From the NCBI GenBank assembly GCA_025769875.1, contig JAGFNK010001105.1:1-14881 (forward strand): 14,881 bases of DNA. The letters are read 5' to 3'. This DNA comes from Russula earlei. Its lineage: Eukaryota > Basidiomycota > Agaricomycetes > Russulales > Russulaceae. Each line of letters starts with the position of its first letter. The first letter of the stretch is position 1. Positions 1 through 8,152 of the stretch are shown one piece after another. The position numbers and the translations under genes are program-made. The notes below the pieces were generated by a model, which made no database searches, was not told where the DNA came from, and was given only the letters and a program-made list of their open reading frames with translations.

Positions 1-211
1 GGAATTCTCTTGTGTTCTATAGTTTTTGGGGATAGCTGTTGTCAATTGGGTGCATGTGATTGCCGGGGTTCTCTGAAAAGTTCTTTGGTAACAAGGATAA
101 AGATAGTCAAAGTCATGGTGTGCATCTAAATTTAGGAGTTACCCTGGTGGGAATGCTTTAAGTGCTTTTGGGTATTTCCAATGAATGTCTTTGACGTAAT
201 TGTGCTTTAGA
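1..211 (-). other. Pol tail downstream of the chromodomain, running off the left edge
   Basis: One minus-strand frame ends at TAA 158-160 soon after the chromodomain. A different frame seems to carry on the protein: [16 protein letters not shown] resembles the helix that usually closes a chromodomain. Apart from one TAA at 139-141, this frame stays open to position 1. No polypurine tract or LTR start was found, so the element's 3' end is probably outside the window. Confidence 0.45.
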
Positions 212-602
212 CAGGTTAGATGCTGGTTCCCAGGTATTCTCTGTGGCAGTGTATCCTTTCCATTTTACTAGGTATTGAATCCCTTTGCAGTTTGGGGAAA
301 GTCAAGAACTTAAGATCTGTTCTACTTTGTATTGTTCTTCCCCTTCAACCAGTATAGGCGGGTGGGTTTTGAGAAGTTAGGACCGTGGGCAGTGGTTTCT
401 TTGTAAGGTTTAATCAAGGAATGATGAAAAACTGGGTTTATCTTCCAAGATCTTGGTAACTCAAGGCAAATGTTTACTGGATATGCCATGATGACTTTGA
501 ATGGTCCATAACGTCAAGGGGCTAGTTTTGCTTTTGGGTGAGTGGTTCATAGATTTGTGGCTTCCAACCATACTTGATCTCCTTCTTTAAAGTGAAATGT
601 TA
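212..602 (-). pseudogene. Integrase C-terminal domain and chromodomain (broken)
   Basis: After a frameshift near 602 the strand encodes FKEGDQVWLEATNL and RYGPFKV, the GPF/Y-type integrase C-terminus, with TGA at 547-549 (NL*TTHP) and 514-516 (AP*RYGPF), both at usual Arg positions. After another frameshift near 358 a chromodomain follows at 212-349: [31 protein letters not shown], with one TGA at 302-304. Chromodomains in chromoviruses bind modified histones such as methylated H3K9 and steer insertion into heterochromatin. That targeting is family knowledge, not something seen here. Confidence 0.88.
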
Positions 603-1669
603 GGGATTGAGGTCCTGCTTGTTCATGATTTTGGTTGCTCGGTTTAGAGAGGCAGCTACTTCTTCTCTAAGTTGGTTTAGTCTCATTAGTCTTTCTTGGA
701 TTGAAGGGAACTTTGATGTAAAGGCAAGGGGTGGAGCAAATGTTGGATTAAAGCCATACCAGACCTCGAAAGGGGGTTTGTTTGTCACACTGTGTTGTCT
801 GGCATTATGTGCAAACTCCATAAAGGGAATTAGTTCTGCCCAATTGTCTGCTGGGTGGTTGCAAAATATTTGTAGGTATTGTTCTAGTTCTTGGTTAACT
901 TGTTCTGTTTCTCCATCCATCTGTGGGTGATATGCTGTGCTCAATGATACTTTGACTTCTTCCATAGTTCTTGAGTAACTTTTGCTGCAAATTGAGGGCC
1001 GCTGTCTGATATTATTTGCACTGGAAGGCCTATTCTTCTCCAGACGTTGTTCATGATCAAGTTTGCTGTTTTGTCTGCTGTGATTGTCTTGTGGCAAGAG
1101 GTAATGATTATTGCTTTGCTGAATTGATCTACCATGACTAAGAGGCTGTCAAAGCCTTGTGAAATTGGTAGGTCTGTGATAAAGTCCATGGTAATGCTTT
1201 TCCATACTTCTCTGGCTGGTGTAATGGGTACAAGGGGTGTTTCTAGTTTTTGGGCAGTTCTTTGTGCTTTGGCAAATTGCACAACCTTCTACATAATTTT
1301 TGACATAGGTTAGCATCCCTGGCCACCAATAGTTTTGACTGATTAGTTTGTAGGTTTTCCATTGACCAGGATGTCCCATGGCAAGAGAATTGTGGTGTAG
1401 TCTCAAAATTTTCTTTCATATGGTGTCATTGTTTGGGATGTAGACTTTTCCTTTGAATAATATTAGTCCATCTTCGAGATTCCAGTCCTGTAAACCTTTG
1501 GACAACTGTCTTGGTCCATTCTTTATAATGATTGCTAATGTGTTAGACACTTCTGGGTCATAGTCTTTGCTAGATTGTAGTTGTTGTCAAAGGTCTTGGT
1601 CACTGATTGGTTCTGTAGCAGAGGTGCATGTTGCTCTGATTTTAAAATATTTATTGTTGAGGAGTATCT
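600..1669 (-). pseudogene. Integrase region: HHCC zinc-binding domain and D,D,E catalytic core (broken)
   Basis: RLHHNSLAMGHPGQWKTYKL followed by YVEGCAICQ (about 1262-1406) gives the H-H-C-C zinc-binding domain. The catalytic core shows ITMDFITDLP (Asp codon 1184-1186), IISDSGPQF (Asp 1004-1006) and YHPQMDGETEQVN (Glu 909-911). This enzyme would insert the cDNA into the genome. Frameshifts near 1265 and 960 separate the zinc domain, the two Asp motifs and the Glu motif into different frames. The linker upstream has TGA at 1587-1589 (DL*QQL) and 1416-1418 (DTI*KKI). All three catalytic residues are still encoded. Confidence 0.92.
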
Positions 1670-2109
1670 TTCCATCATTTTCATTTTGTATCCCCTCTTT
1701 AAAGTCTGGCCGTCTGGACAGACCATCTGCTTTGTTTGTAGTCCCTGGGTGATGCATGATAGTGAAATCAAAATTGCTGAGGAGGAGTGCCCATCGGGCC
1801 TGTCACCGAAGTGAGTTTCTCTTTCATCATGAAGTATGTCAAATTATTGTGGTCCATCCACAATTCAATAGGGTGTGCTGCACCTTCAAGGTAGTGTTGA
1901 AAGTGCCAAAGGGATGAGACAATGGCAAGGAGTTCTTTATCATAGATCATGTAATTTCATTGTGCAGGGTCCAAGGACTTTGAGAAATAGGCTACTGGGT
2001 GATATCTGTTAAATTTGTCAGGTTGTTCTAAAATTGAGCCAACTGCAAAGTTGCTTGCATCACAGATGAGTCGGAAGGGTTTAGTATGATCAGGTAACAT
2101 GAGGATGGG
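1670..2109 (-). pseudogene. RNase H region (broken)
   Basis: After the RT, the same frame carries ICDASNFAVG (first Asp), MIYDKELLAIV (Glu), LWMDHNNLTYF (Asp) and, after a frameshift near 1813, MHHPGTTNKADGLSRRPDF (last Asp). This is the Ty3/gypsy RNase H layout that removes the RNA template. Breaks are TGA at 1957-1959 (DPAQ*NYM, Arg expected) and TGA at 1803-1805 (LTR*QARW, Arg expected). The third motif reads WMDH where relatives usually have a T-D-H. An ACG-to-ATG change, again at a CpG, would explain it. Confidence 0.88.
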
Positions 2110-3446
2110 GGCTGTCGTGAATGCCTGGATTAATTTTCTAAATGCTTGTTCTTCATTGTCTTCCCATTTAAAGGGGTGTTCTTTCTTTGTTAGATTAAAC
2201 AAGGGTTGTGCGATTCGTGAGTATTGGTGGATAAATCATCAATAGAAGTTGCAAAATCCTAGAAATGCTTGTACTTCTGTAACATCGGTCAGAGTAGGCC
2301 ATTTTGTAATGCCTATTAACTTGTCTTGGTCCATGGATATTTGTCCTTGGGAGATATTGATGCCTAGGTAACTAATAGAGGTTTGTCAAAAAGCACATTT
2401 CTCTGGTTTTAAGTATAAGTCATGGTCTTGGAGTGTCTTTAGGACCTTGTGTGTCCAGTCATCTAGTTCGTTCAAGGTTTGCACCATGATTAGTATATCA
2501 TCTAGATAAACAACCACTTGTTCAGTGGCAATGTATTTCGCTAGGATGGTGTTCATAAAGTGTTGGAAAGTGGCTGGGGCATTGCAGAGACCAAATGTCA
2601 TTATCAAAGGTTCAAGAGTCCTACTGGTGTCTTGAATGCTGCGAGGTGTTCATCACCCTCTCTTAGGTGGATATTGTTGTATCCCCATCGTACATCAAAC
2701 TTGGTAAAGTATTGGGCTCCTTGGAGTTTGTCAATTAATTCAGGAATCAAAGGTAGTGGATATGGGTCTTTGACAGTTGCTGTGTTCAGGGCTCTGTAGT
2801 CTTGTACTGGTCGTAGATTTCCTCCTTTCTTTTCTACAAAGAAGAATGGACTGGCAATAGCTGCTTTTGATGGTCAGATAGTGCCTCTTTTCAAGTGTTC
2901 ATCTAGGTATTCTTTTAGGGCTTGTAGTTCTTTGGGAGTAAGTTGATAGATACCAGAATCGTGTCGGGTGATCCCTGGTTTCAGATTGATTGCATGGTCC
3001 CATGGTTGGTGAGCAGGAAGGCGTTGGGAAGCTTGTTCATCAAAAATCTTTCACCATTTCAAGAATTGGGCAGGGATAAGTTCGTCTAATGTCTTGGGGG
3101 GTGTTTCTGCATGGGCTAGCTTGGTAGCTGCGGTTGATTTGGCTCTTATGCTGATTGTTATTGGTCTAAATGCATTGTGGATTTGTTCATCAAAACATGG
3201 GTTCAATAGTCCTTCAGTATCTGGGAAGATTAGTGCAGCAATGTTTGCAAACTCAGGTTCTTCTTCTTCAGGGAAAGTAAGCATTTGTATTCGGTAATTC
3301 CGCGTTCCAGATGCAGATGCAATGGTTGTACTTTGGTGTGTGGTAAGGCAGGTTTGGGGGCAGTTCCTCAGTGTGATTGTATCATTTGCCCAATCGATGT
3401 CTGGGTTGTGGTATCATAGCCAATCTGTTCCTAAGATGATGTCATG
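2110..3446 (-). pseudogene. Reverse transcriptase region (broken)
   Basis: The minus strand encodes the RT landmarks in order: [20 protein letters not shown] with its fixed basic motif, [11 protein letters not shown] with the first catalytic Asp, FGLCNAPATFQ, and VVYLDDILI with the YxDD active site at 2497-2508. This domain copies the element RNA into DNA. An acidic linker (FPEEEEPEF, about 3260-3280) precedes it. Frame breaks include TGA at 3051-3053, 2874-2876 (GTI*PSK, where family members carry Arg), 2386-2388 (KCAF*QTS) and the tandem TGA TGA at 2236-2241 in NFY**FIH, where gypsy RTs usually have Arg-Arg. A frameshift lies near 2630. Two CGA codons survive (NYRIQM and DVRWGY). Confidence 0.92.
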
Positions 3447-3904
3447 ATCTCCAATGTTGTGACAAGGAATTCTGCTTGTTCATCATGAGTAGCGCCTGTG
3501 TGCACTTGAATGCAAAGTCTTTGGATGGTGCTAAAATGTATTAGCCCATTGGCATTTTGTGTTCCATCTACATTTTGTGCTGGCAAGGGTTTGGATATAG
3601 TTCAGAGGTGCAGGTGGTGTCTTTGTGCAAATCATTCATGGATTATCATTCCTTCTGCTCCACTGTCAAGCAGGGCTCTTGCACCAATTTCTTTGCTGCT
3701 TGTCTTCCCAACAAGGGTAACTTTCAAGGCAATGGATGGGGAGCGAATATTCTTGGTAAAAACTTTGGGGTAATTGATTTCTCTTTGTATCATACTGATT
3801 TGGACCGCATCCCTTCTCGGTGCAGAAGGGGGTCCAATTAAAAATCCATAGGAGCAGATCTTGGGCGGAGGATTGAGTCCACAAGTGTTTCTCTCCAAGT
3901 TGTC
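3447..3904 (-). pseudogene. Retroelement aspartic protease region (broken)
   Basis: A frame offset by -1 from gag runs through here and carries ALLDSGAEG with the catalytic Asp codon at 3665-3667, the retropepsin D-[ST]-G motif. The protease would cut the gag-pol polyprotein inside particles. The gag frame overlaps it and ends at TAA 3838-3840, so a -1 gag/pro shift is possible, although a decay indel would look the same. The frame is interrupted by TGA at 3632-3634 (IHE*FAQ) and 3602-3604 (HL*TIS). Near 3445 the coding signal moves to another frame, which continues GDHDIILGTDWL then a TGA at 3414-3416 before YHNPDIDW, typical of the end of the gypsy protease region. Confidence 0.8.
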
Positions 3905-4029
3905 AACAATGCAACAGGAACGGGTTCTTCTTGTGTAGGTTCGATATTTTCATCTTGGATGGTTGTAGCTCTGACTGTTTGTGGGCGAGATCCTTGTCAT
4001 TGGCATCCTTGGGCTGCTTTCTTTGCTCT

Positions 4030-4071
4030 ACATTGGTTTGCCATATGGTTCTTCTTTCCACAGTAGTAACA
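4030..4071 (-). other. Gag CCHC zinc knuckle
   Basis: The minus strand encodes CYYCGKKNHMANQC, a perfect CX2CX4HX4C zinc knuckle, in the same frame as the gag core. In retroelements this nucleocapsid motif binds the genomic RNA for packaging. It is preceded by a TGA (4087-4089) in EKEF*HKN and followed by a TGA (3997-3999) in GCQ*QGS, both at positions where Arg would fit the basic nucleocapsid context. Confidence 0.9.
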
Positions 4072-4236
4072 GAGGTTGTTCTTGTGTCAAAACTCTTTCT
4101 CTGCATCTGTGAGGGGTTTTCTTTCACTTCTGGATTCCCAGGGTCATTCATTAGGTTCTCCTTGGTACAAGTTAATTTCCAATGGATTGTCTGATCCTTG
4201 AGTGTTTAATCCTCGGGCATGTACAGAGCATCCTCC

Positions 4237-4863
4237 TCAAAAGGCTGTGGAATTGTATAGGTGGAAAAGGTTGTCAAATTCTCTTGCTGCTTTGACAAGG
4301 GCTGCAAGTGTAGTTGGTGTCGGTGTGATTCCCAATATTTTCTGATGTAGGGCCAGGTTAATGTTCTTCCTGAATGCGTACATCTTTGTCCTTTCATCAG
4401 TAGTAGCTCGTGATGTGTGGTGTGACCATTTCTGATACCATTCATTAAATGGTAGTTTCCCTTGATAATAGGTGTGCATGGTGTTAGCGGAGGCCAGTTC
4501 TGCTTCTGCAGGGATGAAATGATTGGCAAAGGCTTTCTTGAAGTTGTCCCATGATCCATAGTCTGCTACTGTACAAGCCATAGCTTTAGTGGTTTGTTCT
4601 CTAGCCCATGCTCTGGTGGGTGTTCCTACTTTGAAGTGGGTTAGTGCAGCAGCAACTTTCTTGCTTTTGTCTGTAAAGGAGTTGCCATTGATATAGTAAT
4701 AATTGGCTAAGGCTTCTGCATTATCAGCCTTTCCATCAAAGGGTTCTGGTGCAGTTCCAACAAGGTGTGGATTACTTGACATGGTGGGGTTCTGAGTTGT
4801 TGTGGTTGTAACATTAGGTGGGGCTGAGCCTTGTAATTGGATTCTAGTTGGAGTGAGTGCTCA
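4237..4863 (-). pseudogene. gag: Gag core (Retrotrans_gag-like capsid region)
   Basis: This stretch is open from the TGA at 4861-4863 to the TGA at 4237-4239 and contains an ATG at 4782. The sequence after PEPFDGKADNAEALANYYY, with the SWDNFKKAFANHF and GKLPFNEWYQKW segments, has the layout of the Retrotrans_gag domain of Ty3/gypsy elements, which builds the capsid around the element RNA. The frame upstream is the same, so the ATG need not be the original start. Codons TGA at both limits fit former Arg codons (IP*ALT and TAF*GGC). The zinc knuckle follows in the same frame 165 bases downstream, as expected for gag. Family is clear from motif layout. The exact relatives cannot be named from sequence alone. 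Confidence 0.8.
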
Positions 4864-6898
4864 AGGGATTGTTTGTGGTAAGTTGCTAACTATATGAGGG
4901 GTAGGTTGTTGAGTATTACGTTGGGTGGAGGGTCCTGGAGTAGCGCTTTGAGTGCTTGGTGCAGCTCCTAGGATGGCAGTAACTTCTTGAGTTGTTCTGG
5001 CAGTAAAATCAACCTCTCGGTTGTTGTAGTAAACCCAATGTTTTCTAGAATGGCTCCACTTGACTGGTTTGTCTAGGAAGAGACCTGTATAGTTATAGGG
5101 ATTGAAGTCTTGAACATTTTCTGCTCCTGGGACTGCCGCTTTAAGTTGAGCGGTGGTAACTTTGTTGTTGTCATCTTTGTAGAACCAAGTTTCTGAAAGA
5201 TTTCCGTGATTGATAATAGATGTTCCCACAAATTTTCCTTGGTAACAGTGGTCTTGGGTGTCATAGCTGAGGCTTTCAAATAAAAGTGGAATTAGATTTT
5301 CTTCATCATCAGTGATGTCCCTTCTAGTGCTCATAAGTTTTAGACAACAGTTATAGTCCAATGACCGTTGTTCCAAGGATATGCAATGGTGTAGGCTGGT
5401 TTCAGTCAAATGGAGTTGGGTCTTCCTTGGTGTTTTCTTAAGTGGATTTGGGAGTATTCTTCAGTGATGCTACTTTGGGTTAAGACTACTTGGGTCTTCC
5501 ACAAGTATCCTTTGAATTCTGCCAGCAAGATAGTGAAGTCATTTATCTCTCTGGTGGGATGTTGATACACCACAAAGTGTGTTGTTCTTAACTGCCAAGC
5601 CTATGTACAATAGTTTTTGAATTCAAGTAGTTCCCTCTTTGAGCACGTAGGTAGATTTAGGGCTAAGAAAGACTGCTCTGGTAGATAGGAGTGTAGTTCA
5701 GTATTTCTAATGTCAATACTATCAGGCAATTTGACAAAAGGTGATGCAAAGGGTTGGGGAGGTATAACAGGTGTAGGAATGCGACTGGTAAACAAGGGTA
5801 TGTAGGCGTCAGGGGGAGTAGGAGGCAATGGTCTTTCAACAAGGAAACCTCTTGCATTGGGAACTGTTTCTCTAGAGGGAGCTCATTGAGACAATACACA
5901 TCTTCTGTGTCAAGGAGCCAGAATTACTGAGATGGGAGGTGGTAATCGCCTGGTGTCCACAAGGTAATTCCGTCAGGAGTAGGAGGTGTGTCTGGTCAAT
6001 AGTTGCACGTGCAATACTCCATTTTGCAGTTACACCTTGTTGTCCATGGATTTGACTCAGCGTCTTCTGTACTGGCAGACCAACATTCCTGGCTGGTTGG
6101 GATGGTGGTTTGAATCAGTGTGAGGAGTCGAGGGGCAAGGCTTGAGACTTCTAAGATTGCTGGGACCGAATAATATGCAGGAGGACCAGTATATGAGGCA
6201 TCTGGGCTGGTAATTGCCCAAGGTTGGTTGTAATCTGTGTCATATAACCAAGAGTTAGTTTCCCAATCAAAGGTGTTGTGTACTCCTGGTACAATAGCAA
6301 GTTGGACGTAAGATTGGTTTTCCCTTTGTATCCTGTTGAGGCATAGGTGGTAGAACTGGACAGTGAGGTGATAGTAACTGATATATGTCCAAGCTAGGTA
6401 AAATAGGCGATACCCTGTCCTTAGTGAATTGACGATGAGATGGTGGTGTGGTTGGATGATCCTGGTCCAAAGGTTCAATTCACTGGAGCATAGGGATTGG
6501 TAATCAACTGGTTGTCCTTGGATGTTTTTTGCTTGAGCCAGTTGCCATTACAATAGTTGTTGTCATGCTGGCAGCAGGAGTCGACTAAGGGTTTCAAGAT
6601 ATAATGTGTGTTCATCATGGCTTAAGAGTTGTCCAAACGGTAAGACTTCAAGGAATTATTTGACAACCAGGTGAGGAAAGTCTTTGTGGGGTGGTTCAAT
6701 TCCTGGTACGTTGTGTAGGTTGGTTAAGGTGGTGACAGGGAATGCAGTGGAGGCCCAAGTTTGATAATGATTTAGGCTTAAGACATGTCTGGTGATAGCA
6801 TCTTCTTCTTCATCTTCTTCTAGGGCATATTCTCATGGCACTTTAAGAGAAGGAAGGAACTTTATTTGATCTTTATTGAAGCGTTACAAGGATGGTTC
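4864..6898 (-). pseudogene. Long N-terminal part of the gag polyprotein, function unknown (broken)
   Basis: Three minus-strand frames join end to end here: about 6898-5935, then 5930-5350, then 5409-4864. The last leads into the gag core in the same frame. Composition is protein-like throughout: an acidic run (EEDEEED, about 6795-6825), aromatic-rich segments (FYLAWTYISYY, about 6380-6415), a short Cys cluster (RCNCKMEYCTCNY, about 5999-6040), Pro-rich linkers (PPTPPDAYIP, about 5800-5830) and a C-terminal Thr/Pro/Gln-rich stretch (about 4870-4970). In-frame stops are TGA at 6833-6835, 6563-6565, 5996-5998, 5910-5912, 5883-5885 and 5406-5408, TAA at 6884-6886, 6656-6658 and 6548-6550, and TAG at 5601-5603. 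I do not recognise a named domain. It could be a family-specific gag extension or a separate fused ORF. No credible start codon was found. Confidence 0.6.
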
Positions 6899-6905
6899 TT
6901 ACTTT

Positions 6906-7439
6906 TTAAGAACCGTGTGCAAGATCTATGGTTTCGAGGCAATATCTCTCGATGATGTCGAGAAGGTTAGGGGGAATATGAGGCATAAAGCAAAAGTGAA
7001 GTAACTGCGGGTTGAAATGTATGGTGTCAACGGTATAGGTTGAGTAGTGACACAAGGAGACATGGTTACTGTTCTCCTCAAAGTGTAAGTAACCATACAT
7101 GAAAGCTAGGCATCCATCCAAGAAGTCATGTATGATAGATAAGCAAAATGACCCTTCGTAAGCAGGGCAGTAAACAGCAGGCAAGGTAAGAAGTTTCCTA
7201 AACAACGAAGTATTAAAAATGTATGCAATGCATCTGAGGGGGAAGTCAGCGTCCAGGGCATATATCCTGACGTTAGAGCAAATGCCGAAGGGGGTGAGGT
7301 TATATTCGGTGGCAAGGGCAACATTGGAGGGTTCCACAGCAAAAGTGTGGACGATGCATGCACAAAACGTGGTTGTGAAGGTGTCTGTGAAGGCACGATG
7401 AGTTAGCTGATCGGTGGTAGGGATGCATGACAGGTAATG
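6906..7439 (-). CDS. Unrecognised reading frame (177 codons), exon or remnant
   Basis: The frame is open on the minus strand from 7439 to a TAA at 6906-6908. It has no ATG until deep inside (LAFMYGYLHF), so it would need an upstream exon or is a remnant. The product is rich in aromatic, Cys and Thr residues (TFTTTFCACIVHTFAV, ALDADFPLRC, LLTLPAVYCPAYEG). I recognise no domain. CpG dinucleotides are about twice as frequent here as in the retroelement to its left, and it lacks the TGA-at-Arg pattern, so it is probably not part of that element. It may be the second part of the Cys-rich frame upstream, joined by an intron or frameshift near 7440. Confidence 0.3.
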   Translation of the reverse strand, partial: HYLSCIPTTDQLTHRAFTDTFTTTFCACIVHTFAVEPSNVALATEYNLTPFGICSNVRIYALDADFPLRCIAYIFNTSLFRKLLTLPAVYCPAYEGSFCLSIIHDFLDGCLAFMYGYLHFEENSNHVSLCHYSTYTVDTIHFNPQLLHFCFMPHIPPNLLDIIERYCLETIDLAHGS

Positions 7440-7440
7440 T

Positions 7441-7617
7441 CATGAACCATTCTCTGCAGAGGGCCTTTGAAGGACCCTTCCTTATGAGAGGAAACCCAGC
7501 CTCTATGGTGTCACCCTGTTCACACAAGCAAAAGGGGTGAGTAGAGGTGTCCACAATATCGCACACACATTGTCGCATGAGCAATTCTCGGCACAATCGA
7601 CATACAGCAAGCCCCAC
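7441..7617 (-). CDS. Cys-rich reading frame, unrecognised, partial
   Basis: From the TAA at 7618-7620 the minus strand is open (to a TAG near 7300). The first part holds VCRLCRELL, RQCVCDIVD and HPFCLCEQG, a CX2C, CXC, CXC spacing that could bind zinc, followed by FPLIRKGPSKALCREWF. Past about 7440 the other frame (6906-7439) looks equally coding, so a splice or frameshift may link them. No ATG opens this frame, which begins with GTG after the stop. I could not find a strong splice donor. Function unknown. Confidence 0.28.
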
Positions 7618-7620
7618 TTA

Positions 7621-7905
7621 ATGGCAACCCTTTTAGCAATAAAGGACAGTATTGGACAACTCTAGGTGCCCTACAATAAGCACTGACACAGTATAAAAGA
7701 CCCTACAACACGTTATTAGACTAACTCTAATAACTATAGAACGAACTATAAGGCAGGCAATACTAAGGACCTTAATAGAAGTATTAGGATCGACTCTAAG
7801 GACCCTAATAGAACTATATAAGGGGCCTTATAAGATAACACTATTCCCTAAAGCAAACTACAAGTCCTCAAATGACCAGCCCTAAACTAACTAACAGAAA
7901 ATGAA
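7621..7905. other. AT-rich non-coding stretch
   Basis: No reading frame of useful length is present on either strand. The stretch is rich in CTAA, TATA and AGGACC words and contains one clear short direct repeat, listed separately, plus an imperfect palindrome around 7817-7832. Nothing else was recognised. Confidence 0.5.
7763..7817. repeat. Two 22-bp direct repeats, 33-bp period
   Basis: The copy at 7763-7784 begins CTAAGGACCTTAATAGAA and the copy at 7796-7817 begins CTAAGGACCCTAATAGAA. They match at 20 of 22 positions and start 33 bases apart. Fainter relatives of the CTAATA and CTATA words lie just upstream around 7720-7745, which suggests a decayed tandem array. Confidence 0.6.
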
Positions 7906-7990
7906 TCAGGTGCTTGCACATGTACTAAAGCAGTGAACACGTGGACAGTGAAGGCTCTTATTCATCAAGAGAAGCCTTCTTACTCAGCAG

Positions 7991-8022
7991 CTTACTGAGC
8001 ATGACTGAGCATGCTCAGTAAG
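7991..8022. repeat. 12-bp perfect inverted repeat around a 16-bp palindrome
   Basis: CTTACTGAGCAT at 7991-8002 is the exact reverse complement of ATGCTCAGTAAG at 8011-8022. Overlapping it, ACTGAGCATGCTCAGT at 8004-8019 is a perfect 16-bp palindrome, so two alternative hairpins are possible. A second smaller inverted repeat lies just upstream: GAAGGCT at 7950-7956 with AGCCTTC at 7973-7979. Similar GCTCAGTAAGC and GACTGAGC words occur in the opposite LTR-like block. Confidence 0.75.
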
Positions 8023-8105
8023 CGCACTCTGACTTCTTACTCATCACACTATTGTGCTTGATAACAAGGTTATGACTTGTTCCCTATTTAGCAGTTCTCT
8101 TGTAG

Positions 8106-8124
8106 TATATAAGTGCTCAATAAA
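8106..8124 (+). promoter_or_regulatory. TATA box followed by AATAAA in the plus LTR-like block
   Basis: TATATAAG at 8106-8113 is followed by AATAAA at 8119-8124, directly before the hairpin. TATA boxes and polyadenylation signals this close are typical of short fungal LTRs, where transcription starts and ends in the same repeat. The TATA box is matched by one in the opposite block. Confidence 0.4.
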
Positions 8125-8126
8125 GT

Positions 8127-8152
8127 AATGGACAGTCCTCAGACTGTCCATT
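8127..8152. repeat. Hairpin, 11-bp stem and 4-nt loop
   Basis: AATGGACAGTC (8127-8137), loop CTCA, GACTGTCCATT (8142-8152): a perfect 11-bp stem. A related hairpin occurs at the same place relative to the TATA box in the inverted block at 9111-9133, so it is conserved between the two diverged copies. Confidence 0.75.

Larger units (their letters stand above)
1..6898 (-). mobile_element. Degenerate Ty3/gypsy (chromovirus-type) LTR retrotransposon, left end cut by window edge
   Basis: On the minus strand the domain order is gag, zinc knuckle, protease, reverse transcriptase, RNase H, integrase, chromodomain, which is the Ty3/gypsy order. A C-terminal chromodomain marks chromoviruses. An intact element would make a gag shell and a pol polyprotein, reverse-transcribe its RNA in particles and insert the cDNA. 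This copy cannot: its coding frame changes about ten times (near 5935, 5345-5400, 3840-3900, 3445, 2630, 1813, 1265, 960, 602, 358 and 200) and is cut by about 30 stops. Twenty-six are TGA, nearly all at Arg-compatible sites, consistent with CpG decay. The right limit near 6898 is where the gag-like frame fades and CpG density rises. No LTR, primer-binding site or polypurine tract was recognised inside the window, so the 3' LTR may lie left of position 1 and the 5' end may be truncated. Confidence 0.9.

Noticed and set aside
607..930. 107-codon plus-strand frame opposite the integrase
   Set aside because: It is the antisense shadow of clear integrase motifs on the minus strand.
302..6835. TGA might be read as Arg (alternative code or readthrough)
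   Set aside because: The same frame also has about ten frameshifts and TAA/TAG stops, and some CGA codons survive. Decay at CpG explains all of this without recoding.
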